Shown: piece after piece, positions 1 to 7,716 of the stretch
Layout of the letters: every line of letters begins with the position of its first letter
Numbering within the stretch: position 1 is the stretch's first letter
From: Planctomycetota bacterium
GTDB taxonomy: Bacteria > Planctomycetota > OFTM77
NCBI GenBank assembly: GCA_029260795.1
Contig: JAJDCO010000128.1
Span: forward strand, 1-64,000
Reading direction: 5' to 3'
Length of the DNA: 64,000 nucleotides
Notes under the pieces: generated by a model
The model's database searches: none
Told to the model about the DNA's origin: nothing
What the model saw: only the letters and a program-made list of their open reading frames with translations
Program-made: the position numbers and the translations under genes

Positions 1-430
1 GGCCGGGCGACAGCTTCGTTGCACTCGCGAGCGCACTCCTCGACACTTCCAGTGCCGGGCCGCCCACCGAATCACTCTTCACCGCTTACAGAACCAACCC
101 CGGGCCGCCCAACGAAGCACTCCTCACCGCTTACAGAAACAGCGGGCCGCCCGCGTTCCCAGGGGGGAGGAGCTCGAACTGCACCACGCGGCAAACTGAC
201 TCGGAGGCCGTCGCTGTGCGGACTGGCCGGGCGACAGCTTCGTTGCACTCGCGAGCGCACTCCTCGACACTTCCAGTGCCGGGCCGCCCACCGAATCACT
301 GCTCACCGCTTACAGAACCAGCACCGGGCCGCCCACCGAATCACTGCTCACCGCTTACCGAAACAGCGGGCCGCCCGCGCTCCCAGGGGGGAGGCACTCG
401 AACTGCACCACGCGGCGAATGACTCGGAGA
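1..430. repeat. Two direct copies of a ~208-base noncoding block
   Basis: Copy one (about 1-208) and copy two (about 225-430) are near identical with an offset of 223-224 bases, and copy one runs into the window edge, so the array may extend to the left. Each copy itself contains two or three shorter repeats built on the words CGGGCCGCCCA and CTCACCGCTTAC. The second word recurs once more at 1897-1908, just before the end of the kinase gene. Open frames cross the block but their codon use is unlike the neighbouring genes and no family is recognisable, so I treat it as noncoding. Confidence 0.75.
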
Positions 431-671
431 CCATCGCGCGATCTGCATCGGAAGCAAGGGAGGAGGATTCTCGGGCGCCTTCGCCTTGCCCCCGTCGATC
501 CTCGGAACGAGCCGCGGGTCGTGCTACGATCGCCCCGTCATCACGAAATGCCAAGACGCGTGCGTTTTCGAAAGCCTGCGCGGCAAGGCCCTGGAGGGAC
601 TCGATTCCGGTCGGCTCACCACGACGTCCTCGTCTGAGTCGACATCCCGCGAACGGAGAGGAACGCTGGCC

Positions 672-1091
672 ATGATTCAGGACGGAAGCCAAGTCTCGAT
701 CGAGTACACACTCAAGCTGGAAGACGGCAGCCTCGCCGACTCGAACGTGGGCCGCGAGCCGCTCACCTACGAGCACGGCTCGGGACAGATCCTGCCCGCG
801 CTCGAAGACGCGTTGACCGGACTGGCCCCCGAGGCCACCAAGTCGGTGACGTTGAAGCCGGAAGAGGGGTACGGCATCGTCGATCCGAGCGCTTTCCAAG
901 AGGTGCCGCCCGAGCACATCCCGGAAGAGGCGCGCCGCGTCAACGCACAGCTCGTCGCCCAGGATGCCTCCGGCGGTCAGCGCCCGGCGCGCGTCGATCA
1001 GGTCCACGACGACAAGATCGTCCTCGACCTGAACCATCCCCTCGCGGGCAAGACGCTCCATTTCGACATCAAGGTCCTCGCCGTCGATTGA
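672..1091 (+). CDS. FKBP-type peptidyl-prolyl cis-trans isomerase (SlyD-like)
   Basis: A 139-residue protein expected to catalyse proline cis-trans isomerisation and act as a folding chaperone, probably in the cytoplasm because no signal peptide is present. The N-terminal half has the FKBP core, including the GSGQILPALE segment; the C-terminal half has the flap and the closing strand typical of SlyD/FkpB (DLNHPLAGKTLHFD). The length matches short SlyD-type proteins without the His-rich metal tail. The reading frame is open further upstream, but the start at MIQDGS is chosen because the family alignment begins there and a GGAGAGGA Shine-Dalgarno element lies 9 bases before it. It is followed on the same strand by the GYD-domain gene. 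Confidence 0.93.
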   Translation: MIQDGSQVSIEYTLKLEDGSLADSNVGREPLTYEHGSGQILPALEDALTGLAPEATKSVTLKPEEGYGIVDPSAFQEVPPEHIPEEARRVNAQLVAQDASGGQRPARVDQVHDDKIVLDLNHPLAGKTLHFDIKVLAVD

Positions 1092-1167
1092 GTCGGTGAG
1101 GTGAGCCCGTGTGCGAGGGCGGCGCGCAGATTCTCAATGCCCGGCATCATTCTCGAAGGAGAAGACC

Positions 1168-1461
1168 ATGCAGACGTACGTCGCCCTCTTGAACTTCACT
1201 CCGAAGGGTCTCGAGACGATCCAGGACTCCCCGAAGCGGGCCGATGCGTTCACGCAACGTGCCGAGAAGCTGGGCGTGAAGATCAAGGAGCTCTACTGGA
1301 CCAGTGGCGCCCACGACGGCATCGTCGTCCTGGAGTCCCCGGACGAGGCCTCCGCTTCGGCGCTGCTCCTCTCGCTCTCGGGTCGAGGCTTCGTCCACAC
1401 CCAGACGCTGCGCGCCTACTCGCGCCAGGAGTTCGGCGAGATCCTCGCGAAGATCTCGTGA
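1168..1461 (+). CDS. GYD domain-containing protein
   Basis: A 97-residue protein beginning MQTYVALLNFTPKG, which matches the small GYD family (ferredoxin-like alpha/beta fold, usually 90-105 residues). The segment YWTSGAHDGIVVLESPDE holds the family position normally occupied by Gly-Tyr-Asp, here Ala-His-Asp. The biochemical role of the family is not established. An AAGGAGAAG ribosome site sits 4-5 bases before the start, which fixes it. It lies 76 bases after the isomerase gene on the same strand and could share its transcript. No membrane segment or signal peptide. Confidence 0.88.
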   Translation: MQTYVALLNFTPKGLETIQDSPKRADAFTQRAEKLGVKIKELYWTSGAHDGIVVLESPDEASASALLLSLSGRGFVHTQTLRAYSRQEFGEILAKIS

Positions 1462-1932
1462 GACGCTGACATGGGCCCAGGGATGCGGGCAGGTTGCCAG
1501 CGCTCCAGGGGGCGGTCGGGGGCTCGAGCCCCGTCTGGGTGCTCGAGCGCGTCTCGCCCAGAAGAATCCGGACTCGCTGCGCGTCGTCGGCGGGCGGCAT
1601 CGCTGCGCTCGCCGCATGGGCGGGAGCCGGCTTCGCCTCGGCTCCCGCCGGAGGGCCGGATCGGGACGAGCCCTCCCGGCCAAAAAACTCGTCGGCGGCC
1701 GCTCCGCAGGCCGCCCCTCGCTCGGTGTCTGGGCGGGCGCCCGTCCTCCCACCTCCGGCGGCCGCTCACCCGGCCCCGCCACAGGCTGCCCGCTCACTGC
1801 TGGCCGAACCCGCCGGCACTCCGGCTCCGGCTTCGCACGGAGCAGAGTGCCCAAGACAAGAACCACTTCTCCTGGGTCCCACACCGGCCACCAAACCTCC
1901 GCTCACCGCTTACCCGAAGTAAAGAGGTAAGG
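1462..1932. other. Intergenic region with a cluster of GC-rich hairpins
   Basis: No convincing gene. Three successive inverted repeats are visible: GGCGGGAGCC/GGCTCCCGCC (1619-1649, ten perfect pairs), GGAGGGC/GCCCTCC (1650-1676) and GGCGGCC/GGCCGCC (1694-1715). They sit between the end of the GYD gene and the end of the oppositely oriented kinase gene, so they may terminate transcription from both sides, although there is no clear T-run. A word shared with the repeat at the left edge of the window (GCTCACCGCTTAC) occurs near the right end. Confidence 0.55.
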
Positions 1933-4900
1933 TTACTCAGTGATGACCCTGGCGGGGCGGAAGCCGAGGTTGTTGTAGTGGGCGTCCGGCGTGCTGCTGT
2001 CGCGGTTCGCCGAACGGGCGGTCTCGGCGGTGCCGCCGAAGCTGCCCCCGCGGAACACGCGGTCGCGGGCGCCTTCTACTGAGCGCAGGCCATCGCCGGA
2101 TCGGGGGTCGATCTCGTAGTCGCCTTTCCAATCACCGCACCATTCCCAGACGTTCCCGTGCACGTCGTGCAGCCCGAAGCGGTTCGCGCCAAACGATCCG
2201 ACGGGCGCGTGGACCACGTACCCGTCGCTCCATGCGACCGGCCGCCCCCAGCGATCGCCCATGTTCCCGAAGGATGTCTGGTCGTGGACATTCGCCTTCC
2301 CTTCCAGGTCCTTCTCCTCGTTCCCCGGCCACCACACCGACGTCGTCCCCGCCCGCGCCCCATACTCCCACTGCGCTTCGGTGGGAAGCACGAGCCTCAG
2401 CCGCGGGAGCACCTCGTCGCAGTCCAGCCAGCTCACCTGCTCGACGGGATGACGCCGCCAGGCGGCTCTCGCCCAGTTCATATCGTAGTAGCTGGGCCGC
2501 GCCGCCCGGGCGCGCTCCCACTGGCCTTGCGTCATCTCGTACTTCGAAAGGAAGAACGGATCGAGCGCGATGCGTCGGACGGGACTCTCGTCCGATTGCG
2601 CCTGAGGATCGACGTTCGACGAGCCCTCGGCACGATCGGCGGTGGGAGGGATCGCCCCCATGTCGAACTCCCCGCCCGGGATCAGCACCAAGATCACCGC
2701 CATCTCGTCCGAGACGACGATCTTGCCTTCGGCGTCTCGCTCCGGAACGACTCCTGTCGAAAGCACCGCGAACTCCCACAAAGTGGAGTCCGGGTCCTTG
2801 CCGATCGGGATCAGGCCCTCCTGAATCGAGAGCTCGAAGCCGTACTCGGCGTGCTGCTCGATGTCGACGGTCGCCGCTGCCCAAAGGCTCTTTGCCTCGG
2901 CGCTCGCGACGGTCTCTGCCTGCAGGCGCCTCGCCAGATCGAGCCGCGCCCTCACCTCGGGGAGGCTGGTCCCGTCCGCCTCGCCGGCATAGCCGCGCAC
3001 CGCTCTGACTGCCTCTCCTGGCCCATCGACGAAGACGCGAAGATCGGCGAGGAGCGTGCTCAAAAGCCGGTGCCGCCACCGCTTCTCGCCCGCGTCCATC
3101 TTCTCATCACCTTCGAACTCGAAGGCCCGTCGTTCAGAGACGACCGCCTCGAGCCGCGCCACCTCGGCGCGCTGCGCCTCGAGTGCTTTCCCGAGCTGAG
3201 CGGCTTCCTCCTTGGACTTCTCGCCGCCGCCCGAGAGCAGGGCGGTCGGCCCGGTCGACTTCTTCTTGGCTGCCGCGAGCTGCTCTTCGAGCTCCAGCGC
3301 TTTCGCCTGCGCCTCGGCGAGCGCCGCCGCTTCGGGATGCGTCTCCCGGTCGCGCTCGGCCCGGTCTTCGGTATATGGCAACGCTTCGGCTTCGAGCTTC
3401 TCGAGCTGCGCCTCGAGCGGAGCGACGAGCGGCATGATGCTCGACTGCGCTTCCGCGATCCAAGCTTCGATCTTCGGCATCGTGGCGGCATCCGGCGGCC
3501 ACAGTTCCTCGTCGGCTCGCCGCCGCATGTCCGTCAGAATCTCGATGCTCGAGAGTTGGAGCAGCTCGTCGAGATTGCGTGTGGCTTCTTCGGCGTTGCG
3601 TGTGGCGCGCTCTTCGTTGCTCTGCGCGAGGCCAAGCGCCTCCTCTTTGGCCTCGAGCGCATCGGCCGTCTTCAGGCGCTCTCGCTCGGCTTCGGCCGCC
3701 TTCATCTTGGCCTTCGTTTCGGAGAGCTTCGCATCGTCGCGTGCATCGGTAATCTGCCGAAAGGCGATGATCGTGCCCACGACGATGATCAGCAGCGAGA
3801 TCGCGATCACCGCACTCAGCGCCTTGTGGCGCCTCACCGCCATCTTGAAGACGTAGCCCAGGCTAGGCGGTCGAGCGCTGATGGGGCGATTGTCGAGGAA
3901 GGCTTCGAGATCGTCGGCCAGCGCCTCAGCCGACTCGTAGCGCAGGCCCGGGTCCTTCTCGCTCGCCTTGCGAACGATCGTCGCCAGGTCCTTGGGCACC
4001 GAAGGATTCGCCTTCTCGATCGCGAGCGGCTGCTCGCGCAGCACCTGCTCGATGAGGCGCGCTTCGGTGTCGCCGTCGAAGAAGGGACGATCGGTGAGCA
4101 GCTCGTAGAGCGTGGCACCCAGGGCGTAGACGTCGGCGCGGTGATCCACCGAGAGCAGGTTGCGCTGCAGTTGCTCGGGCGGCATGTAGCGCAGCGTCCC
4201 CAGGATCTGGCTCTTGTCCAGGGTCAACGACACGCTCGCGTCCTCGACCGCCGCCAATCCCAGGTCCATCACCACCGCTCGCCGATCGCTGGCGGTGATC
4301 ATCAGGTTTCCGGGCTTCAAATCGCGGTGGACGATCCCGTGCTCGTGCAGATGCGCCACACCGCGCGCGGCGTCTCGGAAGTAGGTCGCCAGCTCCCGGA
4401 AGCGGCCGCGGCCCGAGCGGCTGGCCATCGGGGCCTTCTCGACGGGCGGTGCGTCCGCGAAGAGCTCCTTCTGCCGCCCACGCGCCGCCTCGCAGGCCGT
4501 CGACACTGCCGAGTCGAAGTCGCCCGTGTCCGAGAGCGCCTTCGCCACGTCGGACAGGTCCGCCCCGTCGACGTATTCCATCGCATAGTAGGGTACGCCC
4601 CTCGCCTCGCCGGACGTGAGCACCTTGACGACGTGAGGATGCTCGCAGCGAGACAGGGCCGCGATCTCGCGCCGGAAGCGTGCCAAGGAGACCGGCTCCT
4701 GCGCCGAGCGCTCGGGCAGGATCTTCAAGGCGACGCGGCGGTGCAGGGTCTCCTGCTCGGCCAGGTACACCTCGCCCATGCCGCCGACCCCGATGCGGCC
4801 CAGGATCTTGAACTCGCCGAAGCGATCGGCGGATTCGGTGTCCTCCTCTGGCTCCGGCCCGCTCGGTGCCGGGCTCGAGAAGAGGATGCGCAGCTCTTGC

Positions 4901-5661
4901 TCGAGGCCGGGGCGCACGGCTTCGAGCTCCTGGCCGCGCAGCAGATCGCCCGAGCCGTAGTCGAGGTACTCGGCTCGCCGGGCCAGCCCGTTGAAGCAGT
5001 AGAGGCGCTCGCCTTCCTCTTGGAAGATCAGCCAAGGATGCAGGTCGCGATACGTGTCCGCCTCGCGCCAATAGAGCCGGTGGCTGCGCGTGCCCGGAGG
5101 CAGCTCGCTGCCGCGCGGGTCGATGACGAGCGGCGTCTCGCCCGTCAGATCGAGCACGCGTCCGACGCGCTGGCCGTCGGCTCGCTCGACGATCGACTCC
5201 AGGAAGACCATCTTCCCCGAGCGCGGCAAGAACAGCTCGGCTTCCCACGCTGCATCGAGCGCCTCGAGGAGAAGCTCACTCGCCGACTCGTAGAACGAGC
5301 CCGGCCGCGGAGCGCCGTGACCGATGACTTTGTTGCGATAAGCGGGCAGAGCCGCGAGCAGCTCGGTGCCCGAGACCTTGGCCGGCCGCTTCTTCGCGCC
5401 CGCGCCCACCTCGCTCATCAGCGAGAACAGCTCGGTGACCGGCTTCTGGTCGAGCCGCGTCGCCGGCGCACCGAGAGCCTGCACCCACTCGCCGACCGAC
5501 GCGCGCCGCAAAGCCGCGACGTCCTTCGGCGGCGAAGCCGCAACGGCGAGCCGCACCGACACCTCCCACGCAAAGTAGGCCGTGTCGTGCCGGTCCTTCG
5601 AGCTCTTCGCATTGAATGCCCGCCGCCGCAAGTGAGCGACGGGAATAGGCAGCCAAGTCAT
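1933..5661 (-). CDS. HEPN-like / Ser-Thr protein kinase / FGE-like fusion protein
   Basis: A 1242-residue membrane-anchored kinase. Residues 1-265 form an N-terminal region with the motif R109-N-K-V-I-G-H115, which fits the HEPN RX4-6H signature (inference). Residues 283-590 are a Hanks-type kinase: glycine loop GVGGMG, Lys313, HRD at 445-447 and DLG (466-468) in place of DFG. A membrane segment follows at about 613-635, then long Ala/Glu/Lys-rich coiled coils (640-900), then an FGE-sulfatase-like domain (983-1242, with PTEAQWEYGARAG and HGNVWEW). The two catalytic cysteines of true formylglycine-generating enzymes are absent from the RGGSF segment, so this module is probably a binding or sensing domain. 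The start MTWLPIP is preceded by AAGGAG at good spacing. No adjacent gene on the same strand. Confidence 0.9.
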   Translation of the reverse strand: MTWLPIPVAHLRRRAFNAKSSKDRHDTAYFAWEVSVRLAVAASPPKDVAALRRASVGEWVQALGAPATRLDQKPVTELFSLMSEVGAGAKKRPAKVSGTELLAALPAYRNKVIGHGAPRPGSFYESASELLLEALDAAWEAELFLPRSGKMVFLESIVERADGQRVGRVLDLTGETPLVIDPRGSELPPGTRSHRLYWREADTYRDLHPWLIFQEEGERLYCFNGLARRAEYLDYGSGDLLRGQELEAVRPGLEQELRILFSSPAPSGPEPEEDTESADRFGEFKILGRIGVGGMGEVYLAEQETLHRRVALKILPERSAQEPVSLARFRREIAALSRCEHPHVVKVLTSGEARGVPYYAMEYVDGADLSDVAKALSDTGDFDSAVSTACEAARGRQKELFADAPPVEKAPMASRSGRGRFRELATYFRDAARGVAHLHEHGIVHRDLKPGNLMITASDRRAVVMDLGLAAVEDASVSLTLDKSQILGTLRYMPPEQLQRNLLSVDHRADVYALGATLYELLTDRPFFDGDTEARLIEQVLREQPLAIEKANPSVPKDLATIVRKASEKDPGLRYESAEALADDLEAFLDNRPISARPPSLGYVFKMAVRRHKALSAVIAISLLIIVVGTIIAFRQITDARDDAKLSETKAKMKAAEAERERLKTADALEAKEEALGLAQSNEERATRNAEEATRNLDELLQLSSIEILTDMRRRADEELWPPDAATMPKIEAWIAEAQSSIMPLVAPLEAQLEKLEAEALPYTEDRAERDRETHPEAAALAEAQAKALELEEQLAAAKKKSTGPTALLSGGGEKSKEEAAQLGKALEAQRAEVARLEAVVSERRAFEFEGDEKMDAGEKRWRHRLLSTLLADLRVFVDGPGEAVRAVRGYAGEADGTSLPEVRARLDLARRLQAETVASAEAKSLWAAATVDIEQHAEYGFELSIQEGLIPIGKDPDSTLWEFAVLSTGVVPERDAEGKIVVSDEMAVILVLIPGGEFDMGAIPPTADRAEGSSNVDPQAQSDESPVRRIALDPFFLSKYEMTQGQWERARAARPSYYDMNWARAAWRRHPVEQVSWLDCDEVLPRLRLVLPTEAQWEYGARAGTTSVWWPGNEEKDLEGKANVHDQTSFGNMGDRWGRPVAWSDGYVVHAPVGSFGANRFGLHDVHGNVWEWCGDWKGDYEIDPRSGDGLRSVEGARDRVFRGGSFGGTAETARSANRDSSTPDAHYNNLGFRPARVITE

Positions 5662-6056
5662 CGGACATCTCCTTCCCCGGTCGACATGATGCCCCAGGCC
5701 GACAAGCATGACCAGTGAGCGTCGACAGAACGCCCGGAGTGCATCGCGAGCGAAGCGAAGCTGATGCCGACAACCGTGTCACGAGGCCGCGCAGGGAAGA
5801 TGCGGGCGAGACGCCGGCGGTCCCAGGGGGGAAGCGCGGAGTGCGTCCGTGCAGCGGAGCCCGACGACGTCTCTCGGTCTTGCGACAATCGTCACGGCGA
5901 AGTGGAGCTGACGCACGGAACGGATGCCGGCAGGATGCCCGCGATCCCGGTTCGCGCTTCGGCGTCCTCCACGGGCAGGCTACTCGGCGGTCCGAGGAGG
6001 ACACGCCAGGCGCAAGCTTCGCTGCGCTCGCGGGCGCCCTCCATGAACCTCGGGCC
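5662..6056. other. Intergenic region, no gene seen
   Basis: About 395 bases between two divergently read genes. It contains words also found in the duplicated block at the left edge (TCCCAGGGGGGA and GCTTCGCTGCGCTCGCGGGCG-like sequence), which suggests decayed copies of the same intergenic repeat. No reading frame here has recognisable homology. The last part merges into the GntR promoter. Confidence 0.5.
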
Positions 6057-6093
6057 TTGACGACTGTATACGATCTGGTGTACAGTCGTCTCC
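6057..6093 (+). promoter_or_regulatory. GntR promoter with overlapping operator dyad
   Basis: A -35 box TTGACG (6057-6062) and a -10 box TACAGT (6081-6086) are 18 bases apart. An inverted repeat lies over both: CGACTGTATAC (6061-6071) and GTGTACAGTCG (6078-6088), matching at 10 of 11 positions with a 6-base spacer. The -10 box ends 7 bases before the ATG and there is no ribosome-binding site, so transcription should begin on the start codon itself (leaderless mRNA). The dyad covers the promoter, as expected for autorepression by the GntR protein encoded immediately downstream. Confidence 0.8.
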
Positions 6094-6495
6094 ATGCTCA
6101 CGCTGACGATCCAACGCGATGACGATGAGCCCGTCTACGAGCAGGTCGCACGTCAGGTGCGGCAGTTCGTCGCGTCGGGCTCGCTGGCTCCCGGGACGGC
6201 TCTGCCCTCCGTTCGGCAGCTCGCCCGGGACCTCGGGGTCGGCCTCAATACCATCGCTCGGGCGTACCGTGTCCTCGAGACCGAGGGCTTTCTCGTCATT
6301 CGCGACCGGGCGGGAGTCACGGTGGCCGCGCCTTCGCGAAAGATCGAAAAGTCGACGCGGTCCGATCTGCTCGACCAGCTCCGAACGATCGTCGCCAAGC
6401 TCCGGCAGGCAGGCATGCCGGCGGACGAGCTGCTCCGTGTCTTTCGGAACGAGGTCAATGCTTTGGGCGTTGACTCCAGAGGAGGTGGGAAATGA
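6094..6495 (+). CDS. GntR-family transcriptional regulator, YtrA subfamily
   Basis: A 133-residue DNA-binding protein. Residues 1-80 are the winged helix-turn-helix with the family pattern PVYEQVARQVRQFVASG, LPSVRQLARDLGVG and NTIARAYRVLETEGF. The remaining short helical C-terminus is the hallmark of YtrA-type members, which dimerise through it and carry no large effector domain. YtrA regulators usually repress their own operon, which encodes membrane transport proteins. Here the stop codon overlaps the start of a polytopic membrane protein by 4 bases (ATGA), and an 11-base inverted repeat covers the promoter, so self-regulation is very likely. The ligand or signal cannot be read from sequence. 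Confidence 0.94.
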   Translation: MLTLTIQRDDDEPVYEQVARQVRQFVASGSLAPGTALPSVRQLARDLGVGLNTIARAYRVLETEGFLVIRDRAGVTVAAPSRKIEKSTRSDLLDQLRTIVAKLRQAGMPADELLRVFRNEVNALGVDSRGGGK

Positions 6496-7619
6496 CCGAA
6501 GCCACTGTCGTGAATCTGTTCTTCACCTTCCGGGTGGCCCTGGTCGGAGGGATCCTCTTCGTCTACCCACGCATCGCCCGCAAGGGTCTGGTCTTCGGAA
6601 CCTACGTCGGTGAGGCCCAGGCGGAAGGCGACGAAGCTCGTCATCTTCTGAGAAGCTGGAACCGAGCGACGGGGATGCTGATGCTGTTCTCGCTCCTCGT
6701 CGGTTGGTGCATCAGCTTGGCGGGCTGGCCGGTGACCGGCAACCTCACGGGCACCGCGATCCTGCTTTCCTTGGCCCTGCTGCTCTACGTTTGGATGTAC
6801 CAGAAGGCCCGGGCGTTGGCATCCACCGACGGACCTCCAGTCCGGCAAGCCTCCGCCCCATTCGCCGTGGACGAGACGAGAGGAGAGGGATTCGCGAAGG
6901 TCGCATTGGGCCTCTGCGTTCTCGCCGGGCTGGCGGTGGTCTGCCATGCGACCGTACAGTATGGGACCCTCCCGGACCAGATCCCGACCTTCGCCCATCT
7001 CTTCGGCCTCGATGAGACCCTCGCCGACAAGTCGATCGTTCAAGTACTCTTCGTACCGAGCCTGAACCTGGTCTTGAGCTCGGGCTTTGCGCTGATCGCA
7101 CTGCTGGTCTCCCGGGCGAAACGATCGGTGCGGGGAGGCGACGGCGGACGCTCACCCGAAGCCCAGGACGCCTTTCGCGTCGTCATGTCGCAGACACTGG
7201 GTGGGATGGCGCTCTTCATCTGCCTGATCCTGAGCACCCTGTCGATTCAGACCATGCGTGTCGCCTCGTCTCGAGCAGCGTCCTTGAACGGTGTCCTCGT
7301 GTGGATGTGCGTCGCCATGATTCTCTTCGCGCTCGCTTGCCTGGTCCGGATGATGAAGGGATACGGGCAGGGAGGCGCGCTGCTCGAGAGCGGCTCCGTG
7401 GAAGCTCCCCTCACGGGTGGCCTGGCCGACAACAGCCACTGGTTCCTTTGGGGCACGCTCTACTTCGACCGCGAAGACTCGTCGATCCTGATGGAGAGCC
7501 GATTCGGCATCGGCTACACGTTCAACTTCGGCAACCGGACCGCCTTGTTGATCACGGCGCTCTTCCTGCTGCCCCTCGTCCTACTCGCCTTCCTCGTCCT
7601 GACAGGCGCCGTCTCCTGA
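6492..7619 (+). CDS. DUF1648/DUF5808-type polytopic membrane protein
   Basis: A 375-residue membrane protein with roughly seven or eight hydrophobic segments. A DUF1648-like element is visible near residues 155-175 (GTLPDQIPTFAHLFG), and the C-terminal end has the DUF5808 pattern DNSHWFLWGTLYFDRED followed by GIGYTFNFGN near residues 315-355. Proteins with this arrangement are usually encoded next to YtrA-type GntR regulators, as here, where the start codon overlaps the regulator stop by 4 bases. The role is unknown; SdpI-like immunity or envelope-stress functions have been suggested for DUF1648 relatives but nothing in this sequence proves it. Confidence 0.85.
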   Translation: MTEATVVNLFFTFRVALVGGILFVYPRIARKGLVFGTYVGEAQAEGDEARHLLRSWNRATGMLMLFSLLVGWCISLAGWPVTGNLTGTAILLSLALLLYVWMYQKARALASTDGPPVRQASAPFAVDETRGEGFAKVALGLCVLAGLAVVCHATVQYGTLPDQIPTFAHLFGLDETLADKSIVQVLFVPSLNLVLSSGFALIALLVSRAKRSVRGGDGGRSPEAQDAFRVVMSQTLGGMALFICLILSTLSIQTMRVASSRAASLNGVLVWMCVAMILFALACLVRMMKGYGQGGALLESGSVEAPLTGGLADNSHWFLWGTLYFDREDSSILMESRFGIGYTFNFGNRTALLITALFLLPLVLLAFLVLTGAVS

Positions 7620-7716
7620 GCCTTCCGACCCTCGGACTCGATTTCGGTCCTTGCACGCAGCGCGCGCGGTGAAACAATCTTGCCGGGAGGATCGTTGCAC
7701 CGTCTGAGGCACCCGC

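Noticed and set aside
1-675. Open frames across the left-edge repeats as a repeat protein
   Set aside because: Translations are Arg/Pro/Thr-rich in several frames at once and the repeat differs by one base in length between copies, which would break any frame.
2158-5718. Very long open frame antisense to the kinase gene (over 1100 codons)
   Set aside because: It is the mirror of a GC-rich gene; no family match, no ribosome site, and the other strand encodes a clear kinase with catalytic motifs.
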